Below are positions 40,823 to 48,246 of a DNA stretch of 48,246 nucleotides, in pieces. Position numbers and translations under genes: made by a program. Numbering within the stretch: position 1 is the stretch's first letter; every line of letters starts with the position of its first letter. The stretch lies in NCBI RefSeq assembly GCF_030441895.1, contig NZ_JARJAS010000026.1. The stretch is one strand, 5' to 3'. The notes below the pieces were generated by a model, which saw only the letters and a program-made list of their open reading frames with translations, was not told the DNA's origin and did no database searches. The stretch comes from Enterococcus_D entomosocium (GTDB lineage Bacteria; Bacillota; Bacilli; Lactobacillales; Enterococcaceae).

Positions 40823-41992
40823 TCAATTGCTTTGCATATAGCGTGTCAAGCGATCCATCGCTTCCACCAAGTTTTCCATACTTGCCGCATAGCTTAAACG
40901 AACATAGCCTTCTGCTTCGGGACCAAAGGCGATCCCTGGAATGATTGCTAATTGATTCTTTTCCGCTAAGTCGACACAAAAAGCCATTGAATCTTGGTTG
41001 AAACCTGCTGGTATTTTGGCAAAAATGTAGAATGCACCAGATGGCTTCGCCATTTCAAAACCAAGGGCAGTCATTTTTTCAAACAAGTAATCTCGACGTT
41101 CACGGTAATCGGCTTTCATGACTTCTGCATCATTGATGCCTTCGATCAATGCCCGCACAGCTGCTTTTTGAGAAATCGTTGATGCCGCAGTCACTAAGTA
41201 TTGGTGGACCTTAATGATCTGAGCAGTCAACGCTTCTGGTGCAAAAATGAAGCCGACGCGCCACCCAGTCATCGCGTGAGATTTCGACAAGCCATTGATC
41301 ACGATCGTTTGATCCCGCAAGTATTCGGCAATGGACACATGGGTTTCATCATAAGTCAACTCACTATAAATTTCATCGCTAATAACAAAAACAGGGTATT
41401 TTTCTAAAACTTCTGCCAATGCTTTGACTTGTTCTCGGGTATAAACGACCCCTGTTGGATTGCTAGGATAATTCAAAATGACTGCCTTGACTTGCTCCCC
41501 ATGTTCTTTTAAGGCTGCTTCCAAAACTTCTGGCGCTAAAACAAAGTCATTGTCCGTCGTATCAAGATAAATCGGTTTGGCATGAGCTAAATGGATGACT
41601 GGTTCATAGCCTGGATAAATTGGTGCTGGTAGAATCACTTTATCACCAGGTTCTAACGTGGCTAATAAAGAAGCTGAGATTGCTTCCGTTGCACCGATCG
41701 TCACTAATACTTCTGATTGAAAGTCGTAATCAAGCTGATATTTATTTTTCAAAAAGAGACTGGCTGCTTGCCGAACATCTGCTAAGCCTGCCATTCCAGA
41801 ATAGTGGCTGAAATTTTGTTCGATTGCTTGGACACCCGATTTTTTCACGTGCTCCGGTGTGTTGAAATCCGGCTCGCCTAACGTTAACTTTAAAATATCA
41901 GGAATTGAAGAAACCCGTTCATCAAATTTACGAATCAATGAAACAGCTATATTGTACACTTCGTGATTGAAGCGTTGGCTTACGTCTGCCAT
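40823..41992 (-). CDS. pyridoxal-phosphate aminotransferase, class I (PatA-like)
   Basis: This 389-residue enzyme has the class I fold: ILKLTLGEPDFNTPEHV, VTIGATEAISASLLATLEPGDKVI, ILNYPSNPTGVVYTREQV, VISDEIYSELTYDE, and NGLSKSHAMTGWRVGF containing the PLP-binding Lys. The C-terminal FGPEAEGYVRLSYAAS carries the substrate-binding Arg. Relatives are annotated as PatA or aspartate/aromatic aminotransferase; the exact amino acid cannot be read. It is divergent from the DUF2087 regulator. Confidence 0.92.
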   Translation of the reverse strand: MADVSQRFNHEVYNIAVSLIRKFDERVSSIPDILKLTLGEPDFNTPEHVKKSGVQAIEQNFSHYSGMAGLADVRQAASLFLKNKYQLDYDFQSEVLVTIGATEAISASLLATLEPGDKVILPAPIYPGYEPVIHLAHAKPIYLDTTDNDFVLAPEVLEAALKEHGEQVKAVILNYPSNPTGVVYTREQVKALAEVLEKYPVFVISDEIYSELTYDETHVSIAEYLRDQTIVINGLSKSHAMTGWRVGFIFAPEALTAQIIKVHQYLVTAASTISQKAAVRALIEGINDAEVMKADYRERRDYLFEKMTALGFEMAKPSGAFYIFAKIPAGFNQDSMAFCVDLAEKNQLAIIPGIAFGPEAEGYVRLSYAASMENLVEAMDRLTRYMQSN

Positions 41993-42078
41993 AGTATCAC
42001 TCCTTTGAATTAAGCAAATTCATTCGCTATTGTTGTTAATCCTAACACAAAAAGGCGACGATTTTAAGCAACGGATGA

Positions 42079-42121
42079 AATTTATCTAATAAAGATAAAT
42101 TCGTTTGCTTATTTACAAACG
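42079..42121. promoter_or_regulatory. two adjacent dyads in the patA / DUF2087 divergent region
   Basis: AATTTATCT (42079-42087) mirrors AGATAAATT (42093-42101), immediately followed by CGTTTG (42102-42107) and CAAACG (42116-42121). The pair lies midway in the 178-bp divergent region and is a likely operator for the adjacent LuxR-type regulator. Confidence 0.45.
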
Positions 42122-42170
42122 AAATCAACTTATGTTAGCATATATCTGAACAATAAAAGGAGAACCCAAA

Positions 42171-42890
42171 ATGAAACCTTATCAAGAGTTTACCATTTCT
42201 GATTATCAGCAAGGATATGTCGCAACACCAACGGATTATTGTTGCGTCTTTTGTCAGGAGACCTTCGACAAAGAAGAAATCTATCCCGTTGATGGCGCCT
42301 TTTTTACAGCAAAAAAACGAATGGTGCAGCATATCACTGAGCATCACGGAACCGTTTTGACCGCATTGTTGGCTTTACCCAAAGAACAAACAGGCCTATC
42401 AGAAAGTCAGCAGGAGATTTTACAACTGTTTGCCCAAGATGTTAGCGATACTGTGATTGCCCAGCGCTTAGGTATCTCTTCTTCGACTGTCAGGAATCAT
42501 CGCTTTAAACTAAAAGAAAAACAGCGACAAGCGACTGTTTTTTTAAGTATCATGTCCTTGTTGCAAGATACCCCGTTGCTGCCGCCTCACAAAGGGGCAA
42601 CGATGCTTGATGATCGCTATGCCATTACGGCTAGTGAAAGAGAAAAGATCATTGCTACTTATTTTGATGAAACGGGGTTTATCAAACAGTTTCCCAGCAA
42701 AGAAAAGCGCAAGATCGTTGTCTTGAGTGTACTGGCACAAAAATTTGATCCGAAGAAAAATTATTCAGAAGCTGCCGTCAACGATGTATTAAAACAAGCG
42801 ATCACCGATTACGTCACTGTCCGACGTTATTTGATCGAATACGGATTTATGCAACGGACGAAAGACGGGAAAACTTACTGGCTGACTTAA
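42171..42890 (+). CDS. zinc-finger / LuxR HTH / DUF2087 regulator
   Basis: This 239-residue protein has a C2H2-like N-terminus (CCVFCQETF, then QHITEHHG), a LuxR-type helix-turn-helix (SESQQEILQLFAQDVSDTVIAQRLGISSSTVRNHRFKLKEK, about 80-120), and a C-terminal DUF2087 domain (about 150-239: IATYFDETGFIKQFPSKEKRKIVVLSVLAQKFDP, ending TVRRYLIEYGFMQRTKDGKTYWL). The proteins I know of this type are uncharacterised regulators. RBS AAAGGAG. Position suggests control of the divergent aminotransferase or of itself. Confidence 0.88.
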   Translation: MKPYQEFTISDYQQGYVATPTDYCCVFCQETFDKEEIYPVDGAFFTAKKRMVQHITEHHGTVLTALLALPKEQTGLSESQQEILQLFAQDVSDTVIAQRLGISSSTVRNHRFKLKEKQRQATVFLSIMSLLQDTPLLPPHKGATMLDDRYAITASEREKIIATYFDETGFIKQFPSKEKRKIVVLSVLAQKFDPKKNYSEAAVNDVLKQAITDYVTVRRYLIEYGFMQRTKDGKTYWLT

Positions 42891-42990
42891 AACCTAGTCT
42901 GTAACTGGCTGGAATTTTTGTTGGTTGGATGAGCAGTATCTTTCACAGTTTAAAAAAAGTTAACAAGTTCCACTTTTTTACAACAAAAAA

Positions 42991-43022
42991 AGACAAAGTA
43001 CGAGCACATCCGTACTTTGTCT
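42991..43022 (-). terminator. terminator of the Phd-like gene
   Basis: AGACAAAGTACG (42991-43002) pairs perfectly with CGTACTTTGTCT (43011-43022), and read leftward TTTTTTT follows. The region 42891-43054 holds no gene. Confidence 0.92.
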
Positions 43023-43054
43023 ACCGTCTGAAACGCTAGGACAAGTTCCAGCGT

Positions 43055-43582
43055 TTATTTTTCTTTTAGAAAGATTTTTTTGATGATCAATTTATCAAAT
43101 AATTGCGTTTGATTGTCTTGTTCTCCAATGACTTCAGCGGTCACCGATTTACCATCTTGTTTTTTACGTAGCTGGTAAACGATCTTGCCTGTTTCTTTCA
43201 ATTCGTTCACCATGTCAACGACACCGCCAAAACCAGTTTTACGAGTGATGAACCCTAACGCCACCATTCGCTCATCTAAATTTTTTGCCGAGATGCTCGC
43301 ACCGGTGATCAGCGCTTGCCGCATGATTTGTAAGAATTCCTCTAGCCCTGCCACTGGCGGCTGTTCGGGTTCTTCTTCCATCAGCGGTCGCTGACGCAAA
43401 TAATCTAATTCCTGCAATAACGTTTCGTACTGCTCTTGTGTCAACATGACCCCCGCCACTTTTTCACGATTGAATACATATACTGCTGTTCCTGCTTCTC
43501 GCGCTTGATTAAATACATCCATCGGAGATTTTTTTACTTCAGTAATTGAAGTAGTGGGAACATCCAACTTCTTCAGTTCCAT
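43055..43582 (-). CDS. Phd/prevent-host-death-like DNA-binding protein
   Basis: ATG 43582 follows GGAGGA and gives 175 residues; a much longer frame upstream is a shadow of copB. The N-terminus (TSITEVKKSPMDVFNQAREAGTAVYVFNREKVAGVMLTQEQYETLLQELD) matches the Phd/YefM antitoxin fold. The C-terminal 100 residues add a further domain (LEEFLQIMRQALITGASISAKNLDERMVALGF...). No toxin gene lies beside it, so it is a stand-alone regulator rather than part of an evident toxin-antitoxin pair. Confidence 0.8.
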   Translation of the reverse strand: MELKKLDVPTTSITEVKKSPMDVFNQAREAGTAVYVFNREKVAGVMLTQEQYETLLQELDYLRQRPLMEEEPEQPPVAGLEEFLQIMRQALITGASISAKNLDERMVALGFITRKTGFGGVVDMVNELKETGKIVYQLRKKQDGKSVTAEVIGEQDNQTQLFDKLIIKKIFLKEK

Positions 43583-43673
43583 AATCAACGTCCTCCTTGT
43601 CTCAACGAACACATTATAGCATAAATCCAGAAGCAGATTATAGAGGTATTTCACTGCTCCTAGGAAAAGAAAC

Positions 43674-43700
43674 AAAAAAGCGGCTAATCGCCGCTTTTTT
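43674..43700. terminator. copB terminator
   Basis: AAAAAAGCGGC (43674-43684) pairs with GCCGCTTTTTT (43690-43700). The copB stop codon lies in the stem-loop. It ends the copYZB transcript leftward; symmetrical A/T tracts mean it could act both ways. Confidence 0.92.
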
Positions 43701-46008
43701 CGATTGATAAGGTCATTGCATTGATGGCAACGATGATCGTACTCATAGACATCAAGACAGCTCCGACTGCTGGGTTCAAAATGATCCCGATTGGTGCGAG
43801 CACGCCAGCTGCCAAAGGAATAGCAAAAATATTGTATCCTGCGCCCCACCAGAGATTTTGAATCATCTTGTGCCTTGTTTTTTTCGCCAAAGTCAAGAAG
43901 TGCAAGATGTCTTGAGGTTCGCTATTCGTCAAAACGACATCGGCTGAATCGATCGCTACATCGGTTCCAGCTCCGATCGCAATCCCGATCGTCGCTCTTG
44001 CAAGACTTGGGGCGTCATTGATCCCATCGCCTACCATTACGACGCGCTTGCCCTCTTTGACATAGTCACTGACTAGACGTTCTTTATCGTCTGGTAACAT
44101 TGCCGCATGGAAGGCTTCGATTCCTAGGTAATCGGCTACGGCTTGCGCCGCTTCTTGGTTGTCCCCAGTAGCCATAACTGGCGTGATGCCTAAGTCTTTC
44201 ACTTTTTGAATAAATTGACTCGCTTCTGGTTTCACCTTATCCCCTAATGCGACGATTCCTTCCACTTTGCCGTCATGAACCAAATAGCTAATGGTATTGC
44301 CCTGCTCTTGATAATTTTTCAAGGATTTCCCTTGATACTGGATGGTTAATTGCTCCAATCCTTTTTGATTGACGATCAACCACTTTTGTCCATCGATTAC
44401 GCCTTCCAGGCCAATACCCGTCCTTGTTTGAACATCAGTCGCCTTTTTGGCTGTGATGTTTTCCTTTTCTGCTTGGGCTAAAATGCCTTCTGCGATCGGA
44501 TGATTGGCGGTTTTCTCAAGACCTGCTAGGTAAGCTAGTACTTCTGATGCAGAAAGGCTGCCTGTCGCCTCGATGCCAGTTACGGTAAACGTTCCTTCTG
44601 TTAACGTACCGGTCTTATCGAGGATCAGATAATCAACATGATGCGCATTCTCCAGTGCGTTGCGATTTTTTAAGAGCAAGCCGTTTTTGGCAGCGATCGA
44701 TGTTGAACGAGCCACGACGAGGGGAATCGCTAGGCCTAACGCATGGGGACAGGCAATGACGAATACCGTGACCATTCGATCAAGAGCAGTCGGTAGGTCA
44801 GCAACAAACAGCCATACAGCAAAGGCCAAAACACCAGCAACTAAGGCGATATAGAACAACCATTTCGCCACTTTGTCCGAAAGTGCTTCTAAGCGGGATT
44901 TATCAGCTTGGGCTTTTCGTACCATTTCCATGACTTTTGCCAAATAGCTGTCTTCGCCAGTCCCTGTGACTTCCATCGTAATGGTACCATTGCCGTTGAC
45001 AGATCCTCCAATGACAGTACTGCCGATGGTTTTAGGTACCCGTCTGGATTCACCGGTAACTGCCGACTCATCGATCGTTGTTTCCCCTTCAAGAATCGTT
45101 CCGTCTGTAGGAATCTTATCTCCTGAGCGAACGATCAGCTGTGTTTTGTTGGTCACTTCTTCTAATGGAATCTGTTCTTCTGATCCATCTGCATTTTTCC
45201 GAATCACTTCTTTTGGCAACAGTTCTGCTAATTTCTGTAATGCATTGCCGGCATTAGAAACGGCATTCATCTCGATCCAATGCCCCAACAACATGATCAC
45301 GATCAGAGTCGCTAGTTCCCAGAAGAAATCCATTACATGAGGAACAGCAAGAAAATGATTAGCGATAAACGCGTAAAGACTATAAAAATAAGAAACCGTG
45401 ATCCCCATAGCAATCAAAGTCATCATGGCTGGGCTTTTTTGTTTCAATTCCATTTTTGCACCACTTAAAAACGGCTGCCCCCCATAGAAAAACAGGATCG
45501 TTCCTAAAATCAATACAACCCAATCTGAGCCGGGAAACGTGAACTGAAAGGGCAATTCGATACCCATCATTGGTGATAAAATGACGATTGGAATCGCCAA
45601 AACCAAGGATAGCCAAAACTTTTGCTTAAAATTTCCCATATGCATACTATGATCCATACCAGACATCTCATGATCCATATGACTGTGATCCATGCCAGAC
45701 ATCTCATGATCCATGTGGCTGTGATCCATGCCAGACATCTCATGATCCATGTGGCTATGGTCCATACTGGAAACCTCATGATCCATGTGAGCATGGTTAC
45801 TATCGGCGCTTTCATGCTCCTGCAGTTTTGATGTCGCCCCTTGATGATCCACCCCATTCATCTCATGGCTTCGGGGCTCAGGGACTTCCTCCGCCTGTGG
45901 GTGTGTGAGTCCTTCTTGCCCTTTATTATCCTGCTCATTCCTAGGTTCATTCCTATGATGGCTTGACGTCTGACGATTGTCTGCAGGTGACGTTTTTTTC
46001 TGATTCAT
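43684..46008 (-). CDS. copB: CopB-type copper-exporting P1B ATPase
   Basis: This 774-residue ATPase has a long His/Met-rich N-terminal region (1-125) with three 12-residue repeats of the MDHSHMDHEMSG type. The P-type core follows with IACPHALGLA (CPH metal site), LDKTGTLTEGTF (phosphorylated Asp), HPIAEG (nucleotide-binding) and MVGDGINDAPSLA, and eight predicted helices. CPH rather than CPC identifies the CopB class, which exports copper. It is the last gene of copY-copZ-copB and no copA is visible. Confidence 0.96.
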   Translation of the reverse strand: MNQKKTSPADNRQTSSHHRNEPRNEQDNKGQEGLTHPQAEEVPEPRSHEMNGVDHQGATSKLQEHESADSNHAHMDHEVSSMDHSHMDHEMSGMDHSHMDHEMSGMDHSHMDHEMSGMDHSMHMGNFKQKFWLSLVLAIPIVILSPMMGIELPFQFTFPGSDWVVLILGTILFFYGGQPFLSGAKMELKQKSPAMMTLIAMGITVSYFYSLYAFIANHFLAVPHVMDFFWELATLIVIMLLGHWIEMNAVSNAGNALQKLAELLPKEVIRKNADGSEEQIPLEEVTNKTQLIVRSGDKIPTDGTILEGETTIDESAVTGESRRVPKTIGSTVIGGSVNGNGTITMEVTGTGEDSYLAKVMEMVRKAQADKSRLEALSDKVAKWLFYIALVAGVLAFAVWLFVADLPTALDRMVTVFVIACPHALGLAIPLVVARSTSIAAKNGLLLKNRNALENAHHVDYLILDKTGTLTEGTFTVTGIEATGSLSASEVLAYLAGLEKTANHPIAEGILAQAEKENITAKKATDVQTRTGIGLEGVIDGQKWLIVNQKGLEQLTIQYQGKSLKNYQEQGNTISYLVHDGKVEGIVALGDKVKPEASQFIQKVKDLGITPVMATGDNQEAAQAVADYLGIEAFHAAMLPDDKERLVSDYVKEGKRVVMVGDGINDAPSLARATIGIAIGAGTDVAIDSADVVLTNSEPQDILHFLTLAKKTRHKMIQNLWWGAGYNIFAIPLAAGVLAPIGIILNPAVGAVLMSMSTIIVAINAMTLSIEKSGD
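45659..45800 (-). repeat. 36-bp tandem repeats encoding His-rich metal-binding segments of CopB
   Basis: Three close copies and one diverged copy of a 36-bp unit encode MDHSHMDHEMSG or variants. The repeats should bind copper and, being nearly identical in DNA, are prone to copy-number change. Confidence 0.93.
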
Positions 46009-46126
46009 CCTAGTATTCCCCTTCCTATTTCACTGAATATCCGTACAGTCTTGCGCCTTCATACAAAAGCTTCAAGCGGCTGGACTTTCTAGATTTTTCT
46101 CCTTATCACTTTAGCGTTTGCATCGC

Positions 46127-46336
46127 TTATTCAAAAACACCTTGATAACCAGCTTCAGTTATTGCACTGATTAAGGCTGTTTCTGTCACTTGCGACTCGT
46201 CAAATTTGACCGTCCCACGAGCTTTTTTCAAGTCGACTTTAGCTTTTTTCACACCCGGTACTTCATTTAAGGCTTTTTCAACTTTTGCGGCACAATGGGC
46301 GCAATTCATTCCGCTGATTTGCATATTTTTTTTCAT
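46127..46336 (-). CDS. copZ: copper chaperone CopZ
   Basis: This 69-residue protein is a ferredoxin-fold HMA domain with the copper site GMNCAHC at residues 9-15. It carries Cu(I) to the CopY repressor and the ATPase. It lies 37 bp after copY and 118 bp before copB, within one operon. Length and motif are typical of Enterococcus CopZ. Confidence 0.96.
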   Translation of the reverse strand: MKKNMQISGMNCAHCAAKVEKALNEVPGVKKAKVDLKKARGTVKFDESQVTETALISAITEAGYQGVFE

Positions 46337-46373
46337 TACTATTCCTCATTTCTTTTAACAGTTTGTTGGCTAC

Positions 46374-46820
46374 TTATTTTGTTGCATGGGTTTTGCATTG
46401 GCACTGACCAGGAATACAATTACACGAAATCGCTGCTACTGGCACTTTTTGGTCGACTGCTGCTTGGAGCATCGCCAAATCTTCTGCCGTCAATGCTGCT
46501 TCTTGGATCATTTCTGCTAATGTTTGTCCGACTTTTTTGGCACAAATATGAGAAAAAAGATTCTCAACTGCACTGCGAACAGTGGCTTCTTCTGAAACAA
46601 GTGGCGAGTAAACAAACTTTTTCCCTTGGCTTTCTGTTTTCAATACGCCTTTTTTAACAAGTCGTCCTAAAAGCGTTTTGACTGTCGCTGCTTTCCAATT
46701 TTTATTTTCGCTTAACAAAGCGGTGATCTCTTTCGCATCGGATTGTCCCAATGTCCAAATCACACGCATGACTTCCCATTCAGAATCGCTGATTTTGATT
46801 GGTTCGACCACTGATTGCAT
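46374..46820 (-). CDS. copY: copper-responsive repressor CopY
   Basis: ATG 46820 follows AAAGGA at a normal distance; an ATG at 46838 precedes the ribosome site and is not used. The 148-residue protein has a BlaI/MecI-type winged helix (SDSEWEVMRVIWTLG, NWKAATVKTLLGRLVKKG) and the C-terminal metal site CNCIPGQCQC (CxCxxxxCxC), which binds Zn2+ or, on induction, Cu+ from CopZ. It represses the operon at the cop box just upstream. Confidence 0.97.
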   Translation of the reverse strand: MQSVVEPIKISDSEWEVMRVIWTLGQSDAKEITALLSENKNWKAATVKTLLGRLVKKGVLKTESQGKKFVYSPLVSEEATVRSAVENLFSHICAKKVGQTLAEMIQEAALTAEDLAMLQAAVDQKVPVAAISCNCIPGQCQCKTHATK

Positions 46821-46856
46821 TTGTCCACTTCCTTTCATAACTGATTCACATTTTTA

Positions 46857-46885
46857 AGTTTACATCTGTAATCGTATTTTGTCAA
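46857..46885 (-). promoter_or_regulatory. cop promoter and cop box
   Basis: Read leftward: -35 TTGACA (46885-46880), 17-bp spacer, -10 TAAACT (46862-46857). The cop box TACAGATGTA (46870-46861; consensus TACAnnTGTA) lies in the spacer up to the -10, ideally placed for repression by CopY. E. hirae has two boxes; only one perfect box is seen here. Confidence 0.93.
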
Positions 46886-46886
46886 A

Positions 46887-46928
46887 AAAAAGCATCGCCA
46901 AACTTTCTGCATTTTGGCAATGCTTTTT
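46887..46928 (-). terminator. galM terminator
   Basis: AAAAGCAT and GCCAAA (46887-46902 region) pair with TTTGGC and ATGCTTTT (46913-46928 region), with a C-A mismatch between. Read leftward it ends in TTTTTTTTG. It separates galM from the cop promoter. Confidence 0.82.
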
Positions 46929-46961
46929 TCTATTTCGTTAAAAATGGTTTGGTTCCAACGT

Positions 46962-47948
46962 TTAAAAGTGGACCTGATACGTCGTCACAGAGTGGAAGGG
47001 TTCTTCTGGGCGCAGCACGATCTCACCAAAGTGGGTGAATTTCTCAGAGCCAGGAACACCTTGTGTTTCGATCGCCATCCCGCCATGTTTGGCAAAAGGA
47101 CCGGTCTTCATTGGGGCCCCAGCTTCTCCCTCACCTGTTGTGTAAATAACAACAGCAGGACGGTCAGTAGTAACAGTCAGCTGCACTTTTTGATCGGGAC
47201 TGGTTACTTTCAGATCCCACTCTTGCTCATGATCCAATAAGAATGGATCATCCAACATGGTCGTTCCCATTGGGCGTTCTTGTCTAAAATCAAACTTTGT
47301 GCCTGCGACAGGCGTTTTTTCACCGGTGGTCGTCACGTCATCGTTCGTTTCAGCCACATGTTCGGCATTGATTTGAACCAAGTGGTCATCGATCGGCTGT
47401 TGGGTATCACCTGTCAAATTGAAATAACCGTGGTTCGTTGGGTTAAATAAAGTCGCTTTGTCTGTGTTAGCGTCATATGCAAGCAATAGTTCATTGACAT
47501 TAGTCAACGTATAGGTGACTTGAAAACGAACATTTCCTGGAAAGCCGCCGTCGCCATCTTGTCGTGAGGTAGTAAAAATCACGCCGGCTCTGTCTGCTTC
47601 CTCAAAAGTTTCAGCGATCCAGATATCCGTGTCAAGCCCCTTTGAACCACCATGAAGCGTATTGCCGCCATCATTGTCCTCCGTTTGGTATTCTTGCCCC
47701 TCAACCTCAAAGCGGGTACCTGCGATCCTTCCCGCTACTGGACCGATCGTTGCACCATAATAGCGTGCTTGGCGATGTCCTTCGATCGTATCATAACCGA
47801 CCACAATGTCGCGGCCTTCTTCTACTGGAACGACCCAATCCAATAAGCGTGCGCCTTCGGGACTCAGCCTTACGATGGTACCGCTATCATTGGAAAGCTC
47901 ATAAATCGTTCCCATTTTTTCTGAGGTCGTTTGTTTCACATTTGGCAT
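46962..47948 (-). CDS. galM: aldose 1-epimerase (galactose mutarotase)
   Basis: This 328-residue enzyme interconverts the anomers of galactose or other aldoses. Diagnostic segments are TIGPVAGRIAGTRFEVEG, NTLHGGSKGLDTDIW, NPTNHGYFNLTGD with the catalytic His, and GGMAIETQGVPGSEKF with the catalytic Glu. Length is normal. It is monocistronic here, without other galactose genes nearby, so whether it serves galactose or another sugar cannot be read. RBS GAAAGAAGG. Confidence 0.95.
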   Translation of the reverse strand: MPNVKQTTSEKMGTIYELSNDSGTIVRLSPEGARLLDWVVPVEEGRDIVVGYDTIEGHRQARYYGATIGPVAGRIAGTRFEVEGQEYQTEDNDGGNTLHGGSKGLDTDIWIAETFEEADRAGVIFTTSRQDGDGGFPGNVRFQVTYTLTNVNELLLAYDANTDKATLFNPTNHGYFNLTGDTQQPIDDHLVQINAEHVAETNDDVTTTGEKTPVAGTKFDFRQERPMGTTMLDDPFLLDHEQEWDLKVTSPDQKVQLTVTTDRPAVVIYTTGEGEAGAPMKTGPFAKHGGMAIETQGVPGSEKFTHFGEIVLRPEEPFHSVTTYQVHF

Positions 47949-48133
47949 TCGTTCATATCCTTCTTTCTTTGTTTAGTCTGCTACTCTTTTTAAGTATAGC
48001 CGTTAAGGGCTAGATCCGTCAATTCAAGACGGACGGATTCAGTAGGCATTCATTTTATGCCGGGCCGTCTTCACACAAATAAAAAGCGGCAAGAATGCCC
48101 AACTGGTTGATTGAATCATGCTCTACAATATTT

Positions 48134-48171
48134 AGTGTTGGTGGAAAATCTACGGATTTTCTACCAACACT
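48134..48171 (+). terminator. strong rightward hairpin with no gene in front of it
   Basis: The 17-nt arms at 48134-48150 and 48155-48171 (AGTGTTGGTGGAAAATC against GATTTTCTACCAACACT) pair almost perfectly around TACG, followed by TTTTTTT. It works rightward, but galM points left and no rightward gene precedes it (47949-48133 holds only galM's ribosome site and promoter region). It may end a small RNA, or antisense transcript, or serve convergent genes further right. Confidence 0.6.
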
Positions 48172-48246
48172 TTTTTTGTAAAAAAAGATAGAAAAAGAGA
48201 TAGCCTAACTGGTAGAATTTAGTCGTCTAAAACAAAACCAAACCAA

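Noticed and set aside
43583..43849. N-terminal extension of the Phd-like ORF
   Set aside because: It overlaps copB in another frame; ATG 43582 has an excellent ribosome site.
45567..45857. 96-codon frame with WIMR repeats on the minus strand
   Set aside because: It is another reading frame of the His-rich repeats of copB; no ribosome site.
1..48246. tRNA or rRNA genes
   Set aside because: No cloverleaf with CCA end or rRNA signature sequence was noticed on either strand, although a covariance search was not possible.

Overview
The window comes from a low-GC Gram-positive coccus, almost certainly Enterococcus. Evidence is the close match of L19, TrmD, RimM, KhpA, S16, YlxM and Ffh to enterococcal proteins as I remember them, the copYZB-type copper operon, and a Tn916/pCW3-type conjugation module. 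The species cannot be fixed by reading; the base composition and the copYZB arrangement would suit the E. casseliflavus/gallinarum side of the genus.

Positions 1 to about 25,750 are AT-rich and form one end of an integrative and conjugative element (ICE) lying directly downstream of rplS. From left to right it holds: (i) a partial BspA-type leucine-rich-repeat surface protein, divergent from an Mga-family regulator that is translationally coupled to a small serine recombinase; (ii) a complete leftward conjugation operon (CwlT-like hydrolase, TcpH/Orf15, VirB4/Orf16, TcpE/Orf17, TcpD, TcpC/Orf13, an unknown 120-aa protein, ArdA, MobT/Orf20 relaxase, oriT, FtsK-like coupling ATPase/Orf21, Orf22, Orf23); (iii) at the head of that operon a thioester-domain LPXTG adhesin preceded by a 23-codon leader ORF that overlaps its start; (iv) a cargo region with an AAA+ ATPase/subtilase pair (candidate conflict or defence system), a divergent zinc-motif protein, a broken SIR2-like gene and a protein built of homing-endonuclease-associated repeats. 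No large integrase is in the window, so it must lie beyond position 1 if the element has one. From memory, E. faecalis V583 has a comparable element (efaB5) beside rplS.

From 25,750 to 48,246 the window is chromosome. It begins with the leftward set rpsP-khpA-(small membrane protein)-(lipoprotein)-rimM-trmD-rplS. Next come an NAD(P)H-FMN reductase, a RibD/DHFR-like reductase with tag, and a YtrA-type GntR/ABC operon with a clear operator-promoter. These are followed by csbD, an untranslated stretch with a strong structured hairpin, and DUF523-ylxM-ffh. Then come phoPR with a PhoP-box-controlled orphan pstS, an aminotransferase (patA-like), a zinc-finger/LuxR/DUF2087 regulator, a Phd-like protein, the copY-copZ-copB copper operon with a textbook cop box, and galM.

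The ICE genes form a coherent transfer machine. The adhesins at both ends of the conjugation module probably promote contact with host or recipient cells, ArdA protects incoming DNA from restriction, and the 19.3-25.5 kb cargo looks like a turnover site for conflict systems.
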